Of a DNA stretch of 64,000 bases, positions 53,272 to 61,923 are shown piece by piece. The stretch is taken from the NCBI GenBank assembly GCA_020638835.1, contig JACKHV010000001.1, positions 186,001 to 250,000 of the forward strand, given 5' to 3'. The notes under the pieces are model-generated. The model was not told the origin of the DNA and did not search any database. It saw nothing but the letters and a program-made list of their open reading frames with translations. The stretch is from Planctomycetota bacterium (lineage in GTDB: Bacteria; Planctomycetota; UBA1135; GCA-002686595). Position 1 is the first letter of the stretch. Each line of letters opens with the position of its first letter. The position numbers and the translations under genes were made by a program.

Positions 53272-55829
53272 CACGCCGTGACGAGCTCGTCGGGCTTCGG
53301 CTCGAGGTGCTTCGCCGTCAGAGTGAACACACCGCCCTCGAAGCCGATCTGCGCCTCGTCTCCGCGGCCGACCTCGCCGGACAGGATCCCGTCGGCCAGC
53401 AGGTTCTGGATCTGCTTCTGGATGACGCGCTTCAGCGGGCGGGCGCCGTACTCGGGGTCGAAGCCCTGGGCGGCGAGCGCCTCCTTCGCGGGGTTCGAGA
53501 CCTCCAGCACGATCTCCTGCTCGGAAAGGTGCTTCGCCAGGCGGTCGAGTTGCACGTCCACGATCTCGCGCAGCTGATCGGGCGTCAGCGGCTCGAAGGT
53601 CAGGACCTCGTCCAAGCGGTTCAGGAACTCGGGGCGGAAGAAGTCGCGCAGCTGCGACTCGCCGCGCAGGTTGCTCGTCATCAGAACGAGCGTCTGCGAG
53701 AAGTCGACCGTGCGGCCCTTGCCGTCCGTAAGGCGTCCGTCGTCGAGCAGCTGCAGCAGCACGTTGAAGACGTCCGGGTGCGCCTTCTCGACTTCATCGA
53801 GCAAGAGCACCGAGTGCGGCTTGCGACGCACCGCTTCGGTCAACACACCGCCCTCGTCGTAACCGACGTAGCCGGGAGGCGCGCCGATCATGCGGCTGAC
53901 GGAGTGCTTCTCCATGAACTCGGTCATGTCGACGCGCACCATCGCGTGCTCGTCGTCGAACAGGAACTCCGCGAGCGAGCGCGCGAGTTCCGTCTTGCCG
54001 ACGCCGGTCGGGCCGAGCAGCAAGAACGAGCCCAGCGGGCGCGACGTCTCCTGCAAGCCGGCGCGCGCGCGGCGGACCGCTTCGGAGATCGCCTTGACGG
54101 CGTTGTCCTGGCCGATCAGGCGCTCGTGGATGCGTTCCTCCATGTGCATCAGCTTCTCGCGCTCCGTCTCGAGCAGGCGCGAGGCGGGGATGCCCGTCCA
54201 GCGACTGACGACCTGCGCGATCAGCTCGGCGTCGACGGCTTCGGGCAACAACGCGCCGCCCGCCTGGACTTCGTCGAGGTGCTTCACGTTCTTCTCGAGC
54301 TTCGCCTCCGCCTCCGGGATGTCGCCGTAGCGGATCTGTGCGACGCGCTCGAAGTTGCCGTCACGTTCCGCGCGCACGGCTTCGTCGCGCAGGCTCTCGA
54401 TCAGCAGCTTGCCGGCGCGGATCGACTGGATGAGGCTCTTCTCGTTGTCCCAGCGCGCGCGCAGGGTCTTGGCTTCCTCGCCGAGCTCCGCGAGCTCGCC
54501 GTCGATCTCGCGGACGCGACGCGCGGAACCCGCGCCTTCTTCGCGCTCGAGCGCGGTCTTCTCGATCTCGAGCTGGCGCACCTTGCGCTCGACCTCGTCG
54601 AGCTCTGGCGGCATCGAGTCGATCATCGTGCGCAGCTGCGACGCCGCCTCGTCGAGGCAGTCGATCGCCTTGTCGGGCATGAAGCGGTCCGAGATGTGAC
54701 GGTCCGCGAGGCGCGCGGCCGCGACGACCGCGTCGTCCTGGATGCGGACGCCGTGGTGCACCTCGTAGCGCTCCTTCAAGCCGCGCAGGATCGCGATCGT
54801 GTCCTCGACCGACGGCTCGTCCACGAGCACCGGCATGAAGCGGCGCTCGAGCGCGGCGTCCTTCTCGATGTACTTGCGGTACTCGTCGACCGTCGTCGCG
54901 CCGATGCAGTGCAGCTCACCGCGCGCGAGCGCCGGCTTCAGCATGTTCGCCGCGTCCACGGCGCCTTCCGCACCGCCCGCGCCGACCATCGTGTGCAGCT
55001 CGTCGATGAACAGGATGATCTCGCCCGCCGACTCGCTGACTTCTTCGAGCACCGCCTTCAGGCGCTCCTCGAACTCGCCGCGGTACTTCGCGCCGGCGAG
55101 TAGCGAGCCGATCTCGAGCGAGATGACCGACTTGCCCTTGAGGCCTTCGGGCACGTCACCCGCGATGATGCGGTTCGCGAGACCCTCGACGATCGCGGTC
55201 TTGCCGACGCCCGGGTCGCCCATCAGCACCGGGTTGTTCTTGCGGCGGCGCGACAGCACTTGGATCACGCGACGGATCACGTCGTCGCGACCGATGACGG
55301 GGTCGAGCTTGCCGGCGCGCGCTTCCTCGGTCAGGTCGCGGCCGTACTTCTTCAGCGTCTCGAAGGTCGCCTCGGGCTCGGGAGTCGTCACGCGGCGGTT
55401 GCCGCGCACTTCGCGCAGCGCCGCCTCGACGCGCTCGGGCGTGATCTTGCGCGCGGCGAACAGCCCCTGCACCTCGGGCCCGCCCTTCTCGGTGAGCGCG
55501 AGCAGGATGTGTTCGGTCGAGACGAAGTCGTCCTCGAGGGACTGCGCGCGTTGTCCGGCGAGGCGCAGCACTTCGGCGAGGCCGCGGCTCATGCCGGTCT
55601 CGCCGCCCTGGCTGCGGGGCAGCTTCTTCAACTCGCGCGTGAGCTCGGCGCGCAGGACCTTGGGGTCCGCCTCGAGCTTCGCGAGCAGCGCGGAGGTCAG
55701 GCCCTCCGGCTCGTCGAGCAGCGCCACGGCGAGGTGCAGCGGCGTGAATTCGGGGTTCCCCGCCTGCTGCGCCAGCTCGTGCGCGCTCTGGATCGTGGCT
55801 TGGCTCTTCGTCGTGTATTGGTCAGTCAT
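53271..55829 (-). CDS. clpB: ATP-dependent chaperone ClpB
   Basis: An 852-residue AAA+ disaggregase that works with DnaK on aggregated proteins. In order: N-terminal Clp repeats (TIQSAHELAQQAGNPEFTPL), first AAA module (GDPGVGKTAIVEGLANRI, IILFIDELHTMVGAGGAEGA), a long helical middle domain (LDEVERKVRQLEIEKTALER), second AAA module (GPTGVGKTELARSLAEFLFD, VLLLDEVEKAHPDVFNVLLQ) and the C-terminal small domain. Length and order are normal. ATG 55829 follows a GGGAGG ribosome site. The promoter should lie in 55830-55958; no heat-shock operator was recognised. Confidence 0.97.
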   Translation of the reverse strand: MTDQYTTKSQATIQSAHELAQQAGNPEFTPLHLAVALLDEPEGLTSALLAKLEADPKVLRAELTRELKKLPRSQGGETGMSRGLAEVLRLAGQRAQSLEDDFVSTEHILLALTEKGGPEVQGLFAARKITPERVEAALREVRGNRRVTTPEPEATFETLKKYGRDLTEEARAGKLDPVIGRDDVIRRVIQVLSRRRKNNPVLMGDPGVGKTAIVEGLANRIIAGDVPEGLKGKSVISLEIGSLLAGAKYRGEFEERLKAVLEEVSESAGEIILFIDELHTMVGAGGAEGAVDAANMLKPALARGELHCIGATTVDEYRKYIEKDAALERRFMPVLVDEPSVEDTIAILRGLKERYEVHHGVRIQDDAVVAAARLADRHISDRFMPDKAIDCLDEAASQLRTMIDSMPPELDEVERKVRQLEIEKTALEREEGAGSARRVREIDGELAELGEEAKTLRARWDNEKSLIQSIRAGKLLIESLRDEAVRAERDGNFERVAQIRYGDIPEAEAKLEKNVKHLDEVQAGGALLPEAVDAELIAQVVSRWTGIPASRLLETEREKLMHMEERIHERLIGQDNAVKAISEAVRRARAGLQETSRPLGSFLLLGPTGVGKTELARSLAEFLFDDEHAMVRVDMTEFMEKHSVSRMIGAPPGYVGYDEGGVLTEAVRRKPHSVLLLDEVEKAHPDVFNVLLQLLDDGRLTDGKGRTVDFSQTLVLMTSNLRGESQLRDFFRPEFLNRLDEVLTFEPLTPDQLREIVDVQLDRLAKHLSEQEIVLEVSNPAKEALAAQGFDPEYGARPLKRVIQKQIQNLLADGILSGEVGRGDEAQIGFEGGVFTLTAKHLEPKPDELVTA

Positions 55830-55958
55830 GTCCGTTGCCTCCCTTCGGCTTGCCCCAGGGTGCAACGGATGTGCCAATCCGTTGAACGGCCCTGGCGGGG
55901 CCAGGAGGGCGGTTTTGGCGCACTGAGACTGCCGTTCCGGCGCTTCGATCCGCCAAAT

Positions 55959-56067
55959 CGGCGGTACGGAACCAGGTGTGAATCCTCACCCCCCCGGGCA
56001 AACAGGCGGCCCCTGGCCGCCTGTTTGCCCGGGGGGGTGAGGATTCACACCTGGTTCCGTACCGCCG
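55959..56067. repeat. Long hairpin element, copy 7
   Basis: A 109-bp inverted repeat with arms CGGCGGTACGGAACCAGGTG and onward through CCCCCCCGGGCAAACAGGCG. This is the one complete copy between divergent genes, 129 bp upstream of clpB and 212 bp upstream of the FG-GAP gene, so simple termination does not explain it. A short piece repeating the end of the right arm (GGTTCCGTACCGCC) follows at 56071-56084. Confidence 0.95.
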
Positions 56068-56193
56068 TTGGTTCCGTACCGCCGCGTTCGGTTGGAAGTC
56101 GCATTTCGGCCTAGGGTGCGAGACGATCCCGCCCGCACCTCCGGAAATAGGAATTCCCTAAAGTCGGACGCCTCCCCCGGGAGCCTGGGATAG

Positions 56194-56276
56194 CCTTCAG
56201 TGAACGACGCAAGTGCCTGGCAAGGAACCACTTGCGTCCGCCGTGGTCACCGTCCGCAACCCGCGATCACTGAAGG
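56194..56276 (+). promoter_or_regulatory. Nested leader hairpin that covers the ribosome site of the FG-GAP gene
   Basis: The outer stem CCTTCAGTGA (56194-56203) pairs with TCACTGAAGG (56267-56276), which contains the ribosome site of the ATG at 56280. Inside is a second perfect stem, GACGCAAGTG with CACTTGCGTC (56206-56238). The structure could control translation or protect the mRNA end. Confidence 0.6.
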
Positions 56277-56279
56277 AAC

Positions 56280-57977
56280 ATGCAGGAAATCACCCGTCTC
56301 TCCCGCGCCCTCTGCCTCCTCGCCGGAAGCCTCACGACCCCGCTGCTGGCCCAGGAGACCCTGCTCAGCACCCAGGGCGACCTCGCCGGAGACCGCTACG
56401 GCTACGCCCTCGCCGGCACCCTCGACGTCGACGGCGACGGACTCGGCGACTTCGTCGTGGGGGCGCCCTTCAACGACCAGGGCAGCGGTGACGCCGGGCA
56501 GGTGCGCGTGCACTCGGGAGCCGACGGCAGCCTGCTGCTGACGCTGCTCGGCGAGTCGCCCGGCGACCTCTTCGGCACGAGCGTCACGGGACTCGGCGAC
56601 CTCGACGGCGACGGGCGCGACGACCTCGCCGTCGGCGCCTACGCGAAGGACGCGAACGGGACGGACTCCGGCGCGGTCTACGTCTTCTCCGGCGCGACGG
56701 GCGCGCAGCTCTTCCGCTTCCTCGGCGGGAGTGCGGGCGACCACTTCGGCTACGCCGTCGCGGCGGCCGGCGACGTGAACGGTGACGGCACCCCCGACCT
56801 GCTCGTCGGTTCGCGCGGCGAGGACCTCGGCGGACCGAACGCGGGCGCGGCGCTGGTCCTCTCGGGCGCGAACGGCAGCTTGATCCACCGCGTCGAAGGA
56901 CAAGCGGCGCACGACCTGTTCGGCAGCGCCGTGTGCAGCCTCGGCGACCTCGACGGCGACGGCCTCCCCGAGTTCGCGGTCGGCGCGCGCTGGAACGACA
57001 CGAACGGCGAGAACGCGGGATGCGTCGGCGTCTTCCGCGGCAGCGACGGCAGCCAGCTGATCCAGCTCGACGGCCTCGCGGCGGGCAACTTGTTCGGCAG
57101 CTCGCTCGCGTGCGCCGGCGACCTGAACGGCGACGGCTTGAACGAGCTGCTCGTCGGCAGCCCGGGCGCGGACCTCTTCGGCAGCAACTCGGGCTGCGTC
57201 CAGGCCTTCTCCGGCGCGAACGGCGCGGAACTCTTCCGCTGGCTCGGCGACCAGGCCGGTGACGCGCTCGGCGTGAGCGTCGCGGGCGCCGCCGACGTCG
57301 ACGGAGACGGAATCCCCGACGTGCTCGCCGGCGCGGTCGGCGCGGACGCGGGCGGCACGAGCTCGGGCGCGGTGTACGTCTACTCCGGAGCGAACGGCTC
57401 GCGCTTGACGGTCGTCGACGGGACCACCACCGGCGAGCGCATGGGCTACGCCGTCGCGATGCTCGGCGACCTCTCCGCCGACGGCAAGGCCGAGGTCCTG
57501 CTCGGCGCGTACGGCGACGCGAACAAGGGCAGCTTGACCGGCAAGGCCGACGTCGTCTCGCTCGCCTGCCTCGCGCCGACGAACTACTGCGTCGCCGCGC
57601 TGAACGGCGCGGGCACGAACGCGCGGATCTCCCTCGAAGGCAGCCCGTCCGTCGCCGCCAACGACTTCACCCTCGCGGTGAGCGGCGCGCGCGCGCAGCA
57701 GTTCGGCGTCTTCTACTACGGCACGCAAGCGATGCAGGCGCCCTTCGGGAACGGCTTCCGCTGCGTCGACGGCCAGATCTTCCGCTTGCCCGCGCAGCAG
57801 CTCGACGCCGCCGGTGCCGGCAGCTACACGCTCGACCTCGCTTCGCCGCCCGACCAACCGACCGGCATCGCGGCCGGCGACGCCCTGTACTTCCAGTTCT
57901 GGTACCGCGACCCCGGCGGACCGCTGGGCGCGGGCGTGAACTTCTCGGACGCGCTGCGCGTGCACTTCTGCCCCTGA
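56280..57977 (+). CDS. Secreted FG-GAP (integrin-alpha-like) repeat protein
   Basis: A 565-residue protein with a signal peptide (LSRALCLLAGSLTTPLLAQ). It has about seven FG-GAP repeats of the integrin beta-propeller type, each with FG-x-SV and a calcium loop D-x-D-G-D-G, for example GDRYGYALAGTLDVDGDGLG, LFGTSVTGLGDLDGDGRDDL and HFGYAVAAAGDVNGDGTPDL. The C-terminal 130 residues are the lineage's secreted module (CVAALNGAGTNARISLEGSP, YFQFWYRDPGGPLGAGVNFS). Calcium-binding extracellular propellers often mediate adhesion or cell contacts. Confidence 0.92.
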   Translation: MQEITRLSRALCLLAGSLTTPLLAQETLLSTQGDLAGDRYGYALAGTLDVDGDGLGDFVVGAPFNDQGSGDAGQVRVHSGADGSLLLTLLGESPGDLFGTSVTGLGDLDGDGRDDLAVGAYAKDANGTDSGAVYVFSGATGAQLFRFLGGSAGDHFGYAVAAAGDVNGDGTPDLLVGSRGEDLGGPNAGAALVLSGANGSLIHRVEGQAAHDLFGSAVCSLGDLDGDGLPEFAVGARWNDTNGENAGCVGVFRGSDGSQLIQLDGLAAGNLFGSSLACAGDLNGDGLNELLVGSPGADLFGSNSGCVQAFSGANGAELFRWLGDQAGDALGVSVAGAADVDGDGIPDVLAGAVGADAGGTSSGAVYVYSGANGSRLTVVDGTTTGERMGYAVAMLGDLSADGKAEVLLGAYGDANKGSLTGKADVVSLACLAPTNYCVAALNGAGTNARISLEGSPSVAANDFTLAVSGARAQQFGVFYYGTQAMQAPFGNGFRCVDGQIFRLPAQQLDAAGAGSYTLDLASPPDQPTGIAAGDALYFQFWYRDPGGPLGAGVNFSDALRVHFCP

Positions 57978-58025
57978 TCGGCGCGCCGCGACCGACACCC
58001 TCCTCCTCCTGAGAGAGACCCCCTC

Positions 58026-58058
58026 GAGCGGATCGCAGCGACCGGCTGCGATCCGCTC
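58026..58058 (+). terminator. Hairpin after the FG-GAP gene
   Basis: A perfect 13-bp stem, GAGCGGATCGCAG with CTGCGATCCGCTC, lies 48 bp after the stop. The tail ACCCTCTTC has no T run. The remainder up to 58238 should hold the promoter of the next gene. Confidence 0.55.
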
Positions 58059-58238
58059 ACCCTCTTCGAGGCCGTCGCTCCGCCGAGGGTGGTACTGCGA
58101 AGGGTCCCGCGCACTGCCTCCAAGTGGGCATGTCCGATCGTGCGCTCGCATCTATCGTGAACGTGGAGCCGTCCGCCCGCTCGCGCCCGTTCCGCGTCCG
58201 CGCCGCGGCGACTCGACTCGCTCGAGAGGAGGAGCGCC

Positions 58239-59774
58239 ATGTTCCGAACTACCCTGTCCGCGGCTCTGATGAGCCCGGTGATGGCATCCGTCGGCGTCGC
58301 GCAGACGCAGTGCCTGCACTTCGTCGAGCACGACTCCTTCCCGATCGACGACTTCGCCTTCGAGTTGGTCCACGCCGACCTGAACGCGGACGGCCACGAG
58401 GACTTGCTCGTCGGCAGCCAAGGTCCGCTGCAGGTCGAGGTGTTGCTCGGCAGCGGAACGGGCGACTTCGTCGGAGCACCGTCCGTCACGGCTCCAGGTG
58501 GCGCGATCGGCGGCCTCGCGGTCGGCGACCTGTCCGGCGACGGCATCCCGGACCTCGTCCTCGCCAGCAGCTTCCCGGCCCCCGGCTTCCTGCAGGTCTC
58601 GCTCGGAGTCGGCGACGGCAGCTTCGGACCCGCGACCTACTACTCCACGCGTCCCGAGCCCGGTGCCGTCCTGCTGCACGACGTCGACGGGAACGGCGCG
58701 CTCGACATCGTGACGGTGAACGAGTCGTCCGACGGCGTGTCCGTGCTGCTCGGCGCGGGCGACGGCAGCTTCGGACCCGCGCGGCTCTTCGCGACGCGCA
58801 ACGGTCCACGCGAGGTCGCGGTGATCGAACTGAACGGTGACGCCGCGCCCGACCTGGCGGTCACGAACTTCTACTCGGACAACATCTCGATCCTCGTCGG
58901 CGTCGGAGACGGGACCTTCGTGACCAGCGCGTACGTCGTGGAACCCGGTACCCAGGCCCTCGCGGTCGGCGACGTCACGAGCGACGCGATCGACGACCTG
59001 GTGACGACCAGGTACTCCGCCTCGGGGTATCGCTTGTACAGCTACGCGGGACTCGGGAACGGGACCTTCGGTCCGGAGCAGGCGAGTCCGGACGTCTCGG
59101 GCATGCCGTCGAAGCCGCTCGTCTTGTACGACGTCGACGGGGACGGCTTGCTCGACGCGGTGGGGGCCCGCGACGACCGCACGACCGTGCGGCGCGGATC
59201 GGGGGACGGTCTGTTCGGGTCACTCGAGGTGATCGAGGGCGGCTACGACCAGCGCGCGATTGCGATCGACGACTTCGACGAAGACGGACGGCCCGACTTC
59301 GCCGTGCTGAGTCGCGCGCCGGACGAAGTGCGCATCCTGTTGCAGCGACCCACCGGCGCGGAGTCGTACTGCAACACCTCGCCGAACTCGGCGGGCGTCG
59401 GCGCGCTGATCACGGCGACGGGATCGTTCCGCGTCGCGGACGACGACTTGCAGCTCTCGGTGAGCGCGCTGCCTCCGCACGAGCCCGGCTTGTTCTTCTG
59501 CGGCGATCTCGAGGACGACGTACCGTTCGAGGGCGGGACGCTCTGCGTCGGCGGGACGCACGGCCTCTTCCGCATCCTGCCGGCGCTCGATTCCGGCGCG
59601 GCGGGGGTCGCCACGCTCGATCTCGAGCTCTTCGCGCCGCCCTTCGACCAGCCGTGGAGCGCGGTGCTGCCGGGCTCGAGTTGGTCGTTCCAATACTGGT
59701 ACCGCGACGCCGCCGCCACGCCGGGATCCCGCGTCAACCTCAGCGACGCAGTGAGCGTGAGCTTCTGTCCCTGA
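58239..59774 (+). CDS. Secreted VCBS/FG-GAP repeat protein
   Basis: A 511-residue protein with a short signal peptide (FRTTLSAALMSPVMASVGVA). Seven-bladed propeller repeats of the VCBS/FG-GAP type carry calcium loops (VHADLNADGHEDLLVGSQGP, LAVGDLSGDGIPDLVLASSF, VLLHDVDGNGALDIVTVNES). The C-terminal 130 residues again match the shared module (YCNTSPNSAGVGALITATGS, WSFQYWYRDAAATPGSRVNL). GAGGAGGAG precedes the start. It probably sits at the cell surface beside the preceding protein, of the same design but separately evolved. Confidence 0.92.
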   Translation: MFRTTLSAALMSPVMASVGVAQTQCLHFVEHDSFPIDDFAFELVHADLNADGHEDLLVGSQGPLQVEVLLGSGTGDFVGAPSVTAPGGAIGGLAVGDLSGDGIPDLVLASSFPAPGFLQVSLGVGDGSFGPATYYSTRPEPGAVLLHDVDGNGALDIVTVNESSDGVSVLLGAGDGSFGPARLFATRNGPREVAVIELNGDAAPDLAVTNFYSDNISILVGVGDGTFVTSAYVVEPGTQALAVGDVTSDAIDDLVTTRYSASGYRLYSYAGLGNGTFGPEQASPDVSGMPSKPLVLYDVDGDGLLDAVGARDDRTTVRRGSGDGLFGSLEVIEGGYDQRAIAIDDFDEDGRPDFAVLSRAPDEVRILLQRPTGAESYCNTSPNSAGVGALITATGSFRVADDDLQLSVSALPPHEPGLFFCGDLEDDVPFEGGTLCVGGTHGLFRILPALDSGAAGVATLDLELFAPPFDQPWSAVLPGSSWSFQYWYRDAAATPGSRVNLSDAVSVSFCP

Positions 59775-60058
59775 GTGCCGCCCGTGTAAGACCCGCTCGC
59801 TCGAGGCGCGTGTTTCCAAGCACTTAGAGGCGCCGCGGGCAGGGGCCGCGCGAAATCGCGGGGGGAGGGAACTCCCCGCGGGCTCGTTCCGTCCGAAGGC
59901 TTGAAGGAACCGCCATCGGCCAACAAGGAGCGCCGCCCCAGCGCACGGGTTCAGAGCACGCTGGGGCAGCCATCAGGAGACCTCGGCTGGCCGACCGAGG
60001 TTCCTTCATATAGGTCCGAGTTCGGGAAGAGTTTCCAGCGAACTCCGACTTAGATCCG
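59775..60058 (+). ncRNA. Structured intergenic region, possible RNA gene
   Basis: No coding frame is visible, but several stable hairpins follow one another: CGCG-AAAT-CGCG, then GGGGAG-GGAA-CTCCCC nested in CGCGGGG/CCCCGCG, then GCCCCAGCG with CGCTGGGGC across the sequence CACGGGTTCAGAGCA, then CCTCGG with CCGAGG. A terminator follows at 60059. This fits a transcribed RNA rather than a long 3' end, although no known family is recognised. Confidence 0.35.
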
Positions 60059-60090
60059 GCGAGGGGTCCCCGCGGGCGGGGATCCCTCGC
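60059..60090 (+). terminator. Strong hairpin with short T tail
   Basis: A 14-bp stem, GCGAGGGGTCCCCG with CGGGGATCCCTCGC (one G-T pair), followed by TTTCT. It is 284 bp after the preceding stop and 5 bp before a long hairpin element. Confidence 0.65.
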
Positions 60091-60095
60091 TTTCT

Positions 60096-60193
60096 GTACG
60101 GAACCAGGTTCCTTTCCTCACACCTCGGCCCGAGCGCTCCGGCAGCGAGCGAACCGCCGGCCGAGGTGTGAGGAAAGGAACCTGGTTCCGTAC
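60096..60193. repeat. Long hairpin element, copy 8
   Basis: A 98-bp inverted repeat with 35-bp arms (GTACGGAACCAGGTTCCTTT through CCTCACACCTCGGCC), ending one base before the complement of the dapA stop. It is downstream of dapA, opposite the structured region. Confidence 0.95.
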
Positions 60194-60194
60194 C

Positions 60195-61094
60195 TCAGCC
60201 CTCGATCGTCTCGCGGACCAAGGGGTGCTCCTCGAGGATCGCGATCAAGCGGCGGCGGTGTTCGTCCTCGAGCGGCGCGAGCGGGGAGCGCACTTCCTCG
60301 CGGCAGCGACCGAGGTGCGCGAGCGCGGCCTTGAGCGGCACCGGGTTGACCTCGATGAACAGCGCGCGGATCAGCGAGGCGAGTCGTTCCTCGAGCTCGT
60401 CGGCGCGTTCCGCGTCGCCGCCGGTGGTCGAGGCGCCGAGCAGCTCGACGACTTCGTCCGGGGCGAGGTTGCCGACGACGTTCACCGCGCCCACCGCGCC
60501 GAGCAGCGCCATCGGGCGGATCAAGCGGTCCTCGCCGCAGAGCACGGCCAGGTCGGAGGACTGGCGGATGCGGGCGACGCGCTCGACTTCGCCCGAGGCT
60601 TCCTTGATCGCGACGATCGACTCGTGGCGCGCGGCGAGTTCGCAGGCGAGATCGGGGTCGAGGTCGGACCCGGTGCGCGCGGGCACGTTGTAGAGCAGGA
60701 TCGGCGAGTCCGTCGCGTCGGCGACGCGCCCGAAGTGCGTCAACAGGCCGCGGCGGCTCGGCCGGTTGTAGTAGGGCGTGACGACCATCAAGCCGTCCAC
60801 GCCGCAGTTGTCGGCGAAGCGCGCCAGCTCGACGGTGGATTGTGTGCAGTTCGTCCCGACGCCCGCGACGACCGGCAGGCGGCCGCGCGAGAAGTCGACC
60901 GCCGCGTGGATCAAGCTGCGGCGCTCGAACTCGTTCATCGTCGTCGACTCGCCCGTCGTGCCCGCGACGACGATGCCGTCCGTGTCGTGCGCCGCGTGGT
61001 ACTCGATCAGTTCCTCGAAGGCTTCGAGGTCGAGGCGCCCCTCGTGGAAGGGGCTGGGGAGCGCGACGTAGCTGCCGTGGTAGAGGGGCTGCAT
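60195..61094 (-). CDS. dapA: 4-hydroxy-tetrahydrodipicolinate synthase
   Basis: A 299-residue aldolase-fold enzyme that condenses pyruvate and aspartate semialdehyde in lysine and peptidoglycan precursor synthesis. Visible are GTTGESTTM (the Thr pair of the active site), the Tyr of VTPYYNRPSRRGLLTHF and LLYNVPARTG, and the Schiff-base lysine in IVAIKEASGE. Length is normal. It is 9 bp after pdxJ in an operon. The product feeds diaminopimelate, relevant to the cell wall. Confidence 0.96.
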   Translation of the reverse strand: MQPLYHGSYVALPSPFHEGRLDLEAFEELIEYHAAHDTDGIVVAGTTGESTTMNEFERRSLIHAAVDFSRGRLPVVAGVGTNCTQSTVELARFADNCGVDGLMVVTPYYNRPSRRGLLTHFGRVADATDSPILLYNVPARTGSDLDPDLACELAARHESIVAIKEASGEVERVARIRQSSDLAVLCGEDRLIRPMALLGAVGAVNVVGNLAPDEVVELLGASTTGGDAERADELEERLASLIRALFIEVNPVPLKAALAHLGRCREEVRSPLAPLEDEHRRRLIAILEEHPLVRETIEG

Positions 61095-61103
61095 GGGAGC
61101 GTC

Positions 61104-61832
61104 TCAGGCGACGGTGGCAGCGGCTTCGATCCGCTGGAGCATGCTTCCGACCGCCGGACGCACGCCGATGAAGAGTGACTGCGCGACGATCGCGAAGCCG
61201 ATGTTCAGTTCCTCGAGCCAGGGGAGGCGCGCGATCGGGCCGACGTTGTCCTCGTCGAGTCCGTGACCGGCGTTGACCCGCAACCCCAGCTCGTGCGCGG
61301 CGCGGGCAGCGTCGACGAGGCGGGCGAGTTCCCGCTCGCGCGCGGCTCCGGTCGCGTTCGCATAGGCGCCGGTGTGCAGCTCGACGAAGGCGGCGCCGGT
61401 TCGCGCGCCGGCTTCGAGCTGCGCGCGGTCGGGATCCACGAACAGACTGACGAGCCCGCCGCGTTCCGTCAGCGCGGGAACGACATCCGCCAGGCGCGAC
61501 GCTTCGCGCACGACGTCGAGGCCGCCCTCGGTCGTGATCTCGGCGCGGTTCTCGGGGACGAGGCAGAAGGCGTCGGCGCCGCTCTCGAGCGCGATCGCGA
61601 CCATCTCGGGGTGCAGGCTACACTCGAGGTTCAGCAGCGTCCCGATCTCCGCGCGCAGTCGCCGCACGTCGTCGTCCTGGACGTGGCGCCGGTCCTGCCG
61701 CAGGTGGCAGGTGATTCCGAGCGCTCCGGCCGCCTCACACTCGAGGGCGAAGCGCACCGGATCCGGGAACGCCTCGCGGCGAGCTTGGCGCACGGTCGCC
61801 ACGTGATCGATGTTGACGTGGAGTCGCACCAT
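61104..61832 (-). CDS. pdxJ: Pyridoxine 5'-phosphate synthase
   Basis: A 242-residue TIM-barrel enzyme that makes pyridoxine 5'-phosphate from 3-amino-2-oxopropyl phosphate and deoxyxylulose phosphate. It begins VRLHVNIDHVATVRQARREA, and has CHLRQDRRHVQDDDVRRLRA, CLVPENRAEITTEGGLDVV and VNAGHGLDEDNVGPIARLP, all typical of PdxJ. ATG 61832 is the start expected for the family. The first gene of a pdxJ-dapA operon, divergent from rsmD. Confidence 0.97.
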   Translation of the reverse strand: MVRLHVNIDHVATVRQARREAFPDPVRFALECEAAGALGITCHLRQDRRHVQDDDVRRLRAEIGTLLNLECSLHPEMVAIALESGADAFCLVPENRAEITTEGGLDVVREASRLADVVPALTERGGLVSLFVDPDRAQLEAGARTGAAFVELHTGAYANATGAARERELARLVDAARAAHELGLRVNAGHGLDEDNVGPIARLPWLEELNIGFAIVAQSLFIGVRPAVGSMLQRIEAAATVA

Positions 61833-61923
61833 CCGGGCCGATTCTAGTGTTCCGGGAGCCGCGCCTGAACAAGATGGGTGGCAGCTTTCGAGGGTCGGCG
61901 CTCCGTGCTTAGACTTGGCGCTC

